Positions 1 through 6,962 of a stretch of DNA of 16,757 nucleotides are shown here, one piece after another. The DNA comes from a bacterium. Its GTDB lineage: Bacteria; Verrucomicrobiota; Verrucomicrobiia; Limisphaerales; J093. Positions within the stretch are counted from its first letter, which is position 1, and each line of letters opens with the position of its first letter. Below the pieces are notes generated by a model. That model saw only the letters and a list, made by a program, of their open reading frames with translations, did not search any database and was not told the DNA's origin. The translations under genes were made by a program, and so were the position numbers. The DNA lies in contig JAJXTA010000005.1 of NCBI GenBank assembly GCA_021784265.1, forward strand, positions 1-16,757. The letters run 5' to 3'.

Positions 1-1
1 C

Positions 2-511
2 CATCGGTACGGGCTGCGCGTCTTTCAGACCATCGCCCAGCTCTGCCGCCAGAACCTCGAGCTGCTGCTGGACCTTGACCGGATCAACGAGGACCTCAAG
101 GCCACTCACCAGCGCGCGGCGCGCGACCCCGCCGGCGCGATCCAAGCAGTCGATGCGGCGCTGGATCTGGCCGCTGCTATTTGGCGCGAGCGCAACCGGG
201 TCCTGCAGGCGACCGTCACGACGTGGGACCAGAGTTGGTTCCCCCGCGTTGCCAGCGCCCACCGACGGCACTATCTCGACGCGGTTGACGACGTGAAAGA
301 CCACCGCCCGGTCCGCACGGTGGACATGAGTTACCTGATCTACCGCGAACTCCTTTACCCGTTGGGCGAGTGGGCCGACGCCGTGCTGGCGACGCGGAAC
401 CAGATCGCGACCGGCCTCGGCCGCGAACCCCGCCTGCAGACGTTTTGTTGGACCGACACCGCCTCGCCTGCTACCAAGCGAGTCACCCCCCGCCGGCTTG
501 GCCGCCCGTAG
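2..511 (+). CDS. C-terminal part of an unrecognised helical protein (5' end outside window)
   Basis: An open frame enters from the left edge and ends at TAG 509-511, giving the last 169 residues. The visible part is rich in Leu, Ala, Arg and charged residues, with long predicted helices and no membrane segment or cysteine cluster. A conserved-looking patch reads DDVKDHRPVRTVDMSYLIYR, followed by ELLYPLGEWADAV. It vaguely recalls the helical C-termini of large carbohydrate-active or hypothetical proteins in Planctomycetes and Verrucomicrobia, but I cannot name a family and assign no function. The last 30 or so residues are Arg/Pro/Thr-rich and look like a poorly conserved tail. The final 29 bp overlap the 3' end of the convergent PaaX-type regulator gene. 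Coding nature is supported by the uninterrupted frame and plausible protein composition. Confidence 0.7.
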   Translation, partial: HRYGLRVFQTIAQLCRQNLELLLDLDRINEDLKATHQRAARDPAGAIQAVDAALDLAAAIWRERNRVLQATVTTWDQSWFPRVASAHRRHYLDAVDDVKDHRPVRTVDMSYLIYRELLYPLGEWADAVLATRNQIATGLGREPRLQTFCWTDTASPATKRVTPRRLGRP

Positions 512-1304
512 CGGCCGCGGCCGGGGCCGGCTGACCCCGCATCCACTCGGCGGTTTCGCCGAGGACCTCCGCCCGGCGGTGCCAGGCGGATTTCCCTTCG
601 TAGCCGACGGGCAGAAGACTCTCTGGCAAGAGCGGGTCGAGCGACACTGCTGTAAGCCAAGCGTGACGTTCCGCCGCTGCCCACCGATGCAACGCCCGGG
701 CGGCCGCTCGAGTCCCCAACGCCTGGCGGGGAACCGCTTCGAGCACGCACAAATACCTCGCATACGCCTCGTTGATCCGTGCGAAGTCCCAGGCCCCGGC
801 CACGAGCTGGGCATCGGTCTCGCCGCCACCCGGCCGCGCCTCCAACACCACCAGTGATTCGACGTCGACCTCCCCTTGGGCGAGCCGGTCCCGGTTCGTA
901 CGCAAGGGGTCCGGCGTAATCCAAACGCTCTTCTGCAGATAGCCAAACCCCAGGCTCCGCAAGCGCCGGCGCAAGCGCGTCCGGTCACTATCCCGCGCGG
1001 TCGGGATATCGAACACCACCAGGCGCCAGCGGCCGTCCCAGGCGCGCGCCCACGCGGCGAGCGGGTCGCGCCCGCCGAGGGCATGGACTCGGCCCTCGTT
1101 CGTGAGCCGATAAACGCGGTCGTGCGGAGCTTTGGTCTGGCGCTCGATCAAGCCGCGCGCGACCAGCGTGGGCAACTCGCGCCAGAGGCCGGTCCGGTAA
1201 GCCCAGCTTTCGTACGAGTCCGTGAGGTTACGGAACGTGGGATGCAGGAGTCGGTCGGCGGTCCAGAGTAGGAGATTGAGAAATTCCTCGGTCCTAGGTT
1301 TCAT
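483..1304 (-). CDS. PaaX-family transcriptional regulator
   Basis: A 273-residue protein with the three-part PaaX architecture. Residues 1-72 form a winged helix (LPTLVARGLIERQ, then VYRLTNEGR as the wing). Residues 90-165 form the central Cas2-like ferredoxin fold (GRWRLVVFDIP, LRRRLRSLGFGYLQKSVWIT). Residues 170-250 are the C-terminal PaaX domain (AWDFARINEAYARYL, DPLLPESLLPVGYEGKSAW). PaaX itself is a phenylacetyl-CoA-responsive repressor of phenylacetate catabolism. No paa genes are nearby, so the ligand and targets here are unknown. The Gly/Ala/Pro tail after residue 256 is low complexity. The ATG at 1302-1304 is chosen because a good -10 box ends exactly 6 nt upstream; there is no Shine-Dalgarno site. 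The gene overlaps the left-hand CDS by 29 bp tail-to-tail. Adjacency of a 36-bp palindrome to its promoter suggests autoregulation, which is inference. Confidence 0.88.
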   Translation of the reverse strand: MKPRTEEFLNLLLWTADRLLHPTFRNLTDSYESWAYRTGLWRELPTLVARGLIERQTKAPHDRVYRLTNEGRVHALGGRDPLAAWARAWDGRWRLVVFDIPTARDSDRTRLRRRLRSLGFGYLQKSVWITPDPLRTNRDRLAQGEVDVESLVVLEARPGGGETDAQLVAGAWDFARINEAYARYLCVLEAVPRQALGTRAAARALHRWAAAERHAWLTAVSLDPLLPESLLPVGYEGKSAWHRRAEVLGETAEWMRGQPAPAAAATGGQAGGG

Positions 1305-1310
1305 ACGCTT

Positions 1311-1340
1311 ATTCTATCAGACGTATGCGAGAAAAGGCAA
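1311..1340 (-). promoter_or_regulatory. Predicted promoter of the PaaX-type regulator (leaderless type)
   Basis: Read on the minus strand, a -35 box TTGCCT (1335-1340, 4/6 to consensus) is followed by an 18-bp spacer and a -10 box TAGAAT (1311-1316, 5/6). Only 6 nt (aagcgt) separate the -10 from the ATG, so transcription should begin at or very near the start codon. The 36-bp palindrome begins at 1341, directly abutting the -35 box on its upstream side. Confidence 0.55.
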
Positions 1341-1376
1341 TACAAAACTTTGTCTCGATCGGGACAAAGTTTTGTA
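1341..1376. repeat. 36-bp near-perfect palindrome, copy 1
   Basis: Arms TACAAAACTTTGTC (1341-1354) and GACAAAGTTTTGTA (1363-1376) are perfectly complementary over 14 bp. The 8-nt centre TCGATCGG itself contains the palindrome CGATCG, so 17 of 18 possible pairs match; the odd pair is T/G. It is strikingly AT-rich in a GC-rich background. A second copy at 6744-6779 differs at one position, and the shared sequence runs on 3 bp (CGA) past the right arm before homology ends. It could be an operator, a REP-like dispersed element or an RNA hairpin; position beside a regulator promoter favours the first for this copy. Confidence 0.9.
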
Positions 1377-1622
1377 CGAGACTTAGGCCAACGATGACCG
1401 GCCTCGGCAACCCTTTAACATGCGGACCCGAAGTCCGACTCATCCGCGCGCCGCCCGCCCCTCTGATGCCCAAAGCCCCCGGACCCAACGGCGCCCCGAG
1501 CACCTCCACGCGGTCCCCGTGAGCTGACTCCCGCGGCCTCGAGCCCAGAAACCGAACCGCCCACCGACGTAAAGGGACTTGAAGCACGCCCTCCGATGCT
1601 GGCAGGGTGAGACATCATCACC
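1377..1622. other. Intergenic remainder before the propeller gene
   Basis: The divergent gap between the PaaX-type gene and the propeller gene is 318 bp. Besides the regulator promoter and palindrome, this 246-bp part shows a short inverted repeat (CGGAC ccgaa GTCCG, near 1425) and a possible ribosome-binding site GGGTGAG just before the propeller start. I see no convincing -35/-10 pair for the plus strand. Short open frames crossing the palindrome lack any recognisable protein character and I treat them as spurious. Confidence 0.5.
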
Positions 1623-3626
1623 TTGAATTCATTGATCCGCGGCGGCGCGCTCATCGTCGGAGCGGCGCTCGGCCTCGGCACCGCCCCGGGTTTCGCCACC
1701 GACGCGTTACATCTCCCCAACGTAATGCCGCCCTGGGAACATTTGGGCGCCGCCAAGCGGTTACCCGTCGTCGTTGCCCCGTTCACGGAACAGGTTGGCA
1801 CTCCCGTCGTGCTCCCCAACGTGGCAGGCGCGGTGGGGCTGGAGCTGGACGGCGCCGGACAACCCAGCCTCGTCTATCAACTACCCCGAATGCCCGAGGG
1901 CACGAGCGCAAACGCCCAAGCGACAGGCAGCGATGGTCGGCAGTGGTTTGCCACCGATCACGGCCTGTTTTTTCGCCCGTCGCCAGCCCAACCACTCGCC
2001 CGCCACGACGACTACGGCCTCGGAGGTCCTCTGGCCACCCGCGTCACCGCTTTGGTCATCGACTCCCGGGGCGTGCTTTGGGTGGGAACACCCCTGGGTC
2101 TGAGCCTGCGCCATCCCGATGGCTCGTGGAGCCAGCTCCGGGGAAAGGAGGGTCTGCCGGTCGAGCACGTCACCGCCTTGGCTATCGACGGCCACGATAA
2201 CCTCTGGATCGGGTCCACCCGGGGCGTCATCCTCCACCGCCCCTACGCCCAGGGGCGCCGCTGGTTTTACCGCGAGGGGCCGCGCTACTTGCCCGGCGAT
2301 CGGGTCCGGGCGATCGCGCTGGCGCCGGCGGGCATGCCCGCCTGGTTTCTGACCGACAAAGGAGTGGGACGAATCGACACCGTTACCACCACGTTGGCGG
2401 AGAAAGCACACACCATCGAAGGGCTGGTCAACGCGCGCCATCGTCGCCTCGGGCTGGTTGCCGAGTGCCAACTCGACGACGCCCGCCACCCGCGGCACTC
2501 CACCATCGCTGACAACGACAACGACGGACTTTGGACCGCCTACCACGTGGCGGCCATGTCGTTGTGCTACGGCGCCACACAGGACCCAGCCGCCCGCGCC
2601 TCCGCGCGCCAAGGCATGGCAGCGCTCTATCTGCTCCAGAACGCCTCAGGCACCCCGGGCTTGGTCGCCCGCAGTGTCGTGCCCGCCGCCATCGGCAAGA
2701 CCAAGGACGCCCAGTGGCGCCCGACCCCAGACGGCCGGCTCTACTGGAAAAGCGACACCTCCAGCGACGAGATCGACGGCCATTACCTGGCCTTCTATAC
2801 CTATTACCGCCACATCGCCCAGGCCGACCCGACCGAACGGGCGCGATGCGTCCGCCAAGTGCGCGCCCTCACCGACTACCTGCTCGCCCACCATTACCAA
2901 CTCATCGACTGGACCGGCCGGCGCACAACCTGGGGCTTCTGGGACCCCGAAACCCTCAACCACAACCCCGACCATTACCTGGAGAGCGGGCTCAACAGCC
3001 TGCAAATACTCTCCTTCCTGAAGGTCGCCCATTACATCACCGGCGACGCGCGCTATGCCACCCACTACCAGCGCCTCATCCGGCAGCACGGTTATCTCGG
3101 CAACGTCTTACTCTCCAAGAAGGTGTTCCCCGACGAAGACAACCACTCCGACAACCAACTCGCCTTCGTGGCGTGGTACCCCATCCTGCAACTCGAACAC
3201 GATCCCGTCATTCGCGCCGCGCTCCTCGCCGGGGTGCGCCGGCATTACGAGACCGTGAAAGCCGAGCATTCCGCCTTCTTCACCTTCGTCTATGCCACCG
3301 TGGACCCAGACTACGCGGACCTCGACGGGGCCATCGAGAACCTCCGTCAAATCCCCACCGACCGTCGCCAATGGCGTCAAGTGAACAGCCAGCGGGCGGA
3401 TGTCCAATTCGCCCTCCGCCCGAACCGGTTCCGCGAGCCAGCCCTCCTCCACGTCCTGCCGGCGGACGAGTACGCCTTCAACAAATGGAATGCGGACCCC
3501 TTCGTCCCTGACGGCGGCGGGGACGGGCGCGAAGAGGACGACGGCGCCGCTTATCTGTTGCCGTACTGGATGGCGCGCTGCCACGGCCTCATCACCGAGG
3601 CGGCCCCACGGCCTGCCATCCCATAG
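1623..3626 (+). CDS. Secreted two-component-regulator-propeller protein with C-terminal helical domain
   Basis: A 667-residue protein with an N-terminal signal peptide (SLIRGGALIVGAALGLGTA, probable cleavage near residue 25). Residues of about 60-260 carry propeller repeats of the Reg_prop type: DSRGVLWVGTPLGLS (147-161) and DGHDNLWIGSTRGVI (189-203), with DGRQWFATDHGLFF (104-117) a weaker one. From about residue 275 a helical domain follows, with an acidic DNDNDGLWTAYH segment (297-308) and aromatic-rich helices resembling alpha/alpha-barrel folds. Similar propeller-plus-helical proteins occur in Planctomycetes and Verrucomicrobia. There is no histidine-kinase or DNA-binding module, so it is not a classical hybrid sensor. 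A carbohydrate or polymer-binding role outside the cytoplasm is possible but unproven. The start is TTG at 1623 because an in-frame TGA lies at 1608; GGGTGAG (1605-1611) is 11 nt upstream. TTG at 1632 is an alternative. Confidence 0.8.
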   Translation: MNSLIRGGALIVGAALGLGTAPGFATDALHLPNVMPPWEHLGAAKRLPVVVAPFTEQVGTPVVLPNVAGAVGLELDGAGQPSLVYQLPRMPEGTSANAQATGSDGRQWFATDHGLFFRPSPAQPLARHDDYGLGGPLATRVTALVIDSRGVLWVGTPLGLSLRHPDGSWSQLRGKEGLPVEHVTALAIDGHDNLWIGSTRGVILHRPYAQGRRWFYREGPRYLPGDRVRAIALAPAGMPAWFLTDKGVGRIDTVTTTLAEKAHTIEGLVNARHRRLGLVAECQLDDARHPRHSTIADNDNDGLWTAYHVAAMSLCYGATQDPAARASARQGMAALYLLQNASGTPGLVARSVVPAAIGKTKDAQWRPTPDGRLYWKSDTSSDEIDGHYLAFYTYYRHIAQADPTERARCVRQVRALTDYLLAHHYQLIDWTGRRTTWGFWDPETLNHNPDHYLESGLNSLQILSFLKVAHYITGDARYATHYQRLIRQHGYLGNVLLSKKVFPDEDNHSDNQLAFVAWYPILQLEHDPVIRAALLAGVRRHYETVKAEHSAFFTFVYATVDPDYADLDGAIENLRQIPTDRRQWRQVNSQRADVQFALRPNRFREPALLHVLPADEYAFNKWNADPFVPDGGGDGREEDDGAAYLLPYWMARCHGLITEAAPRPAIP

Positions 3627-3655
3627 GCGGCGCCGTGGCCGCCGGACCTCGCCGC

Positions 3656-3670
3656 GCCCGCGCCGCGGGC
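3656..3670. terminator. GC hairpin downstream of the propeller gene
   Basis: A perfect 6-bp stem GCCCGC/GCGGGC with a 3-nt loop lies 30 bp after the propeller stop codon. A second inverted repeat GGCGGC/GCCGCC (3626-3631/3638-3643) overlaps the stop. Neither is followed by a T-run, so intrinsic termination is uncertain; in DNA this GC-rich such hairpins are also expected by chance. Confidence 0.25.
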
Positions 3671-3762
3671 AGCCTAACCGCCGACGCGGGAATGCTCGGG
3701 CGGCTGGAGGCCAGCTTGCGAACCCCGCCCGCCAGCGGCGGTGGCCACCCATGGATCGCCCG

Positions 3763-3792
3763 TTGAATGCCGCGCGGCGTTCAGGCTATGCT
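3763..3792 (+). promoter_or_regulatory. Predicted promoter of the CPXCG gene (leaderless type)
   Basis: A -35 box TTGAAT (3763-3768, 4/6), an 18-bp spacer and a -10 box TATGCT (3787-3792, 4/6) are followed by 6 nt and then the GTG at 3799. The expected transcription start coincides with the start codon. The promoter lies inside the extra N-terminus that an upstream ATG (3751) would add, which argues against that longer start. Confidence 0.5.
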
Positions 3793-3798
3793 GGCCCG

Positions 3799-3978
3799 GT
3801 GCAAGTTGCCGCAGCCGTAGAGTGCCCCTTCTGTGGACAGCATTTTGAATTGTCGGTGGACACCAGCGTGGCCAGCCAGGTCTGGGTCACGGACTGCGAA
3901 GTCTGCTGCCGCCCCTTTGAAGTGCGGGTCGAATGCGAGCCGGGCACCGTCCTGAGCCTCGAGATCGCGGCCAGCTAA
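3799..3978 (+). CDS. Small CPXCG-motif cysteine-rich protein
   Basis: A 59-residue protein matching the small cysteine-rich CPXCG family: VECPFCG (7-13) and DCEVCCRPFEV (32-42) give C9, C12, C33, C36 and C37, with C46 following. The CxxC pairs are arranged as in a zinc ribbon, so metal binding is likely, but the family has no established function. It resembles known members such as those reading CPYCG...DCxVCCRPI over its whole length. GTG 3799 is chosen because of the predicted promoter 6 nt upstream and because the family starts close to the first CPxCG. ATG 3751 would add 16 residues of non-conserved sequence. The helicase gene starts 41 bp downstream on the same strand and has no visible promoter of its own, so the two are probably co-transcribed. 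Confidence 0.82.
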   Translation: MQVAAAVECPFCGQHFELSVDTSVASQVWVTDCEVCCRPFEVRVECEPGTVLSLEIAAS

Positions 3979-4019
3979 TCCCGGCGCTCACCGATCCTTG
4001 CCTCCGTTCCCGCGACGCA

Positions 4020-6734
4020 GTGGCTAATCCAACCCTCCCCATCTGGCAACTCCACGCCCAGGTCGTGGCCCACCTGACCCAGGGCAACCGCCTGGTCGTG
4101 GTCGCCCCCACCGGCTCAGGCAAGACGACGCAGGTGCCCCAAATGCTGCTCGAGGCGGGCTTGGCCACCGGCGCAACCCCTCCGCCCGGCCCCGCAACCG
4201 CACCGGCGGGAGGACGCATCGTGGTCCTGCAACCGCGCCGAGTCGCCGCCCGCACGGTGGCGGCGCGCGTGGCGTTCGAGCGAGGCAGCGCCTTGGGAGG
4301 GGAAGTCGGTTATCAAATCCGTTTCGACGACCAGACCGGACTGGGCACGCGGATTTGTTTTGTCACCGAAGGCATCCTGCTCCGTTGGCTCCAGGACAAC
4401 CCCACCCTCGACGGCGTGGGGGTCCTCCTCTTTGACGAATTCCACGAGCGGAACCTGCTGAGTGACGTGGCGCTAGCGGTGGCTAAGCAGTTGCAACGCA
4501 CCCGGCGGCCCGACCTCCGCTTGGTCGTCATGTCCGCCACCCTCGATGCCAAACCGGTGGCGAGCTACCTGGGCGATTGCCCGGTCTTGGTATCTGAAGG
4601 GCAGGCTTGGCCGGTCGCGACCCGCTACCTCGCCCAGCCAGACGCGCGTCCCGCCCCCGAGCAGGCTGCCGACGCCGTCGAGCAACTCGTCAACGCCGGG
4701 GAGCCGGGGGACGTGCTGGTCTTTATGCCGGGCATGGCGGAAATCAACGCCACCCTCCGCGCCCTGGCCGCCGCCCGCATCCGCGAGCCGCTGGCGCTGC
4801 TCCCCTTGCATGGCGATCTGCCGCCCGAGGACCAAGACCTCGCCTTCGCTCCCAACCGCCGGCGCAAGGTCGTGGTCGCCACCAACGTCGCCGAAACCTC
4901 GGTCACCATCGACGGCATCCGCCACGTCGTGGATAGCGGCCTGGCACGGATCGCCCGCTACGACGCCGAGCGCGGACTCCATACCCTGGCCATCGAACCC
5001 ATCAGCCGCGCCTCGGCGGACCAACGCAAGGGCCGAGCCGGCCGGACCGCCCCAGGCACCTGCTACCGGCTCTGGACCGAAAGCGGCCAGCTTAACCGCC
5101 CCGAACGCAATACCCCGGAAATCCAGCGCAGCGACTTAGCCGAAGTCGTGCTCCTCCTCCACTCCCTGGGCATCCGCCGCGCCGCCCAATTCGACTGGTT
5201 GGACCAGCCGGACCCGCAGGCGGTGGAACGGGCCGAGGACCTCCTCGTCACGCTAGGGGCTTTGGAAGCAGAGCCGGCACCGCGCCCGGCCGCCCCGCCC
5301 CTCGCCGGCGCCTCCGGAGGCACCGTTGGCGGTCTGACTCCGGTCGGCCGCCAGATGCTCCGCCTGCCGATGCACCCCCGCTACTCGCGGATGCTGGTCG
5401 AGGCGGGCAAATACGATTGTGTGCCCGCCGCCGCCCTCTGCGCCGCCTTGGTCAGCGGGCGGGACTTGCTGGTCCGCCTCGGTCGCGATGATAAGCACGT
5501 CGCCGAGGCGCGCGAACTCTTTGAAGCCAGCGACTTGTCGGACTTCTTCACCTTGATACGGGCCTATCAGTTCGCCAAGAACCACGGCTTTAGTCTGGAG
5601 GCCTGCCGCCGGCATGGCATCCACGCCCAAACCGCCCGGCAAGTCGAGCAGACCTTCGCCCAGCTTCTTCAGCTCGCCCGGCGGGAGCGTTTGGCCCCGA
5701 TTGGCCCGCCGGGCGGCGCGCCGGCCCCCGCTCCCCACCAGGCCCCCAGCCCCGCGGCCGACCCACCCAAACCAGGGGTCGAAAACGAACCGCTGCTCCG
5801 CTGTCTCCTGGCCGGTTTTGCGGACCAACTCTGCGTCCGCCGCGACCTCGCCACCCTCGAATGCGACCTGACCGAAGGCCGCACGGGCACATTGATGCGG
5901 GAGAGCGTCGTTCAGGGTGCCACGCTGTTCGTGGCCGCCAGCGTGCGCGAGGTGAGCGGGCGCGGCAGCGGACCGCGAACCCTCCTCGGCTTGGCGACGG
6001 TGGTCAAGCGCGAATGGATCGAAGAGCTGTTCCCCACCCTCGTCACCGCGCGAGTCGAGCACCTCTTCGACCGGACGCATAAACGTGTCGCGGCGGTGCA
6101 ACTCATCCGCTTTCGCGATTTGGTGATCCACCACGAGCACCAACGAGACGTGGACGCCGAGGCGGCCGGCCGCTGTCTGGCTGAGGCCTTTCGCAAAGGG
6201 TGGTTCGAACTGCCGCTGTTCAACCACCAAGTCCAGCAGTTCATCGCGCGGGTCAACCTGGTTGGAGCGGCCCTACCCGAACTCGAGCTGCCACCGATGG
6301 ACGAGGCGGGGGTCCTGACCGCCTTGGCCGACGCCTTGCGCGGTCTCACCACCGCCAAGGCGGCCCAGGCCACCCCCGTGCTCGCGGCCTTCCGGGCCCG
6401 CTACCCGCAGGAACAGCTCGCGTGGCTGGACGAACTGGCTCCCCCGACCCTCCCCTGGCCCGACGGCCGCCAACTCAAACTCCTCTACCACGACGCCGAC
6501 GCGGCGGCCGAACAAGGGCCGGGAGTCGAGTTACAGATGAAGCTGCACGAATGCTTCCCCCTCAAGGAGCACCCTCGGCTCTGCGAGGGGCGGGTGCCGG
6601 TCAAGCTGTGGCTCGCGTCGCCCGACGGCCGCCGGCTCGAGCCGACGCTCGACTGGCCCAGCTTCCGTCGCGACCACTACCCCAAGCTGCGGCGGACGCT
6701 CGCGGCCAAGTATCCAGGCATCGCGTGGCCCTGA
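4020..6734 (+). CDS. hrpB: HrpB-type ATP-dependent DExH-box helicase
   Basis: A 904-residue DExH helicase. Visible motifs are Walker A APTGSGKT (29-36), motif Ia QPRRVAART (71-79), Walker B DEFH (139-142), motif III SATL (172-175), motif V TNVAETSVTIDG (288-299) and motif VI QRKGRAGR (335-342). DEFH rather than DEAH, plus a C-terminal HrpB-like domain (from about residue 805, including GRVPVKLWLASPDGR), point to HrpB rather than HrpA. HrpB proteins are poorly characterised, presumably RNA-remodelling helicases. At about 904 residues it is longer than the usual 800-850; Pro/Ala/Gly-rich linkers near residues 420-440 and 560-590 account for much of this. GTG 4020 is preferred: it leaves 41 bp after the CPXCG stop, and the earlier ATG (3933) would overlap that gene and add 29 unrelated-looking residues. 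No strong Shine-Dalgarno site is present. Confidence 0.87.
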   Translation: MANPTLPIWQLHAQVVAHLTQGNRLVVVAPTGSGKTTQVPQMLLEAGLATGATPPPGPATAPAGGRIVVLQPRRVAARTVAARVAFERGSALGGEVGYQIRFDDQTGLGTRICFVTEGILLRWLQDNPTLDGVGVLLFDEFHERNLLSDVALAVAKQLQRTRRPDLRLVVMSATLDAKPVASYLGDCPVLVSEGQAWPVATRYLAQPDARPAPEQAADAVEQLVNAGEPGDVLVFMPGMAEINATLRALAAARIREPLALLPLHGDLPPEDQDLAFAPNRRRKVVVATNVAETSVTIDGIRHVVDSGLARIARYDAERGLHTLAIEPISRASADQRKGRAGRTAPGTCYRLWTESGQLNRPERNTPEIQRSDLAEVVLLLHSLGIRRAAQFDWLDQPDPQAVERAEDLLVTLGALEAEPAPRPAAPPLAGASGGTVGGLTPVGRQMLRLPMHPRYSRMLVEAGKYDCVPAAALCAALVSGRDLLVRLGRDDKHVAEARELFEASDLSDFFTLIRAYQFAKNHGFSLEACRRHGIHAQTARQVEQTFAQLLQLARRERLAPIGPPGGAPAPAPHQAPSPAADPPKPGVENEPLLRCLLAGFADQLCVRRDLATLECDLTEGRTGTLMRESVVQGATLFVAASVREVSGRGSGPRTLLGLATVVKREWIEELFPTLVTARVEHLFDRTHKRVAAVQLIRFRDLVIHHEHQRDVDAEAAGRCLAEAFRKGWFELPLFNHQVQQFIARVNLVGAALPELELPPMDEAGVLTALADALRGLTTAKAAQATPVLAAFRARYPQEQLAWLDELAPPTLPWPDGRQLKLLYHDADAAAEQGPGVELQMKLHECFPLKEHPRLCEGRVPVKLWLASPDGRRLEPTLDWPSFRRDHYPKLRRTLAAKYPGIAWP

Positions 6735-6743
6735 TTCTCTGAC

Positions 6744-6779
6744 TACAAAACTTTGTCGCGATCGGGACAAAGTTTTGTA
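6744..6779. repeat. 36-bp near-perfect palindrome, copy 2
   Basis: The same 14-bp arms as copy 1 (TACAAAACTTTGTC and GACAAAGTTTTGTA) flank GCGATCGG; only the first centre base differs (G instead of T). The copy is in the same orientation and shares the following CGA. It starts 9 bp after the helicase stop, in the gap between convergent helicase and aldo/keto reductase genes. Flanks are otherwise unrelated to copy 1, and no target-site duplication is apparent. Here a 3'-end or transcription-insulating role is as plausible as an operator. Confidence 0.9.
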
Positions 6780-6858
6780 CGACCAGAATCGCGGCCGCAA
6801 TCGCGTTGCTTGGCGAAGTCAGGGGAGTTGGCGCTGAGGCACAACTACGGGCGTGCCC

Positions 6859-6877
6859 CAACCGCGGGGCGCGGTTG
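6859..6877. terminator. Hairpin between convergent helicase and aldo/keto reductase genes
   Basis: A perfect 8-bp stem CAACCGCG/CGCGGTTG with a 3-nt GGG loop lies midway in the convergent gap (6735-6962). An outer ACAAC (6841-6845) can also pair with GTTGT (6874-6878), an alternative fold. There is no T-run on either strand. Location between two converging genes makes a bidirectional 3'-end structure reasonable, but this is inference. Confidence 0.35.
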
Positions 6878-6962
6878 TGGAGGTGGTGCCAGAATGTCCC
6901 TCCGCGGATCCTCACCGGCTGGCGGCCCAGCCAAGCGGAGAATCCGGCTCAGTCCCGCCGGT

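Noticed and set aside
483..1304. Possible CRISPR link because of a Cas2-like domain
   Set aside because: The Cas2-like fold is the normal central domain of PaaX regulators; no repeat-spacer array or other cas gene is present.
1325..1522. Small plus-strand frame of 65 codons crossing palindrome copy 1
   Set aside because: Its only distinctive peptide (NFVSIGTKFC) is the translated palindrome, and the remainder is Pro/Arg-rich with no start signal.
5253..6230. Minus-strand open frame (325 codons) opposite the helicase
   Set aside because: The helicase frame continues unbroken through conserved sequence here; the antisense translation is low complexity.
1341..6779. A composite transposon or integron bounded by the two palindromes
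   Set aside because: There is no transposase, integrase or visible target duplication, and the enclosed genes have the same base composition and style as their neighbours.
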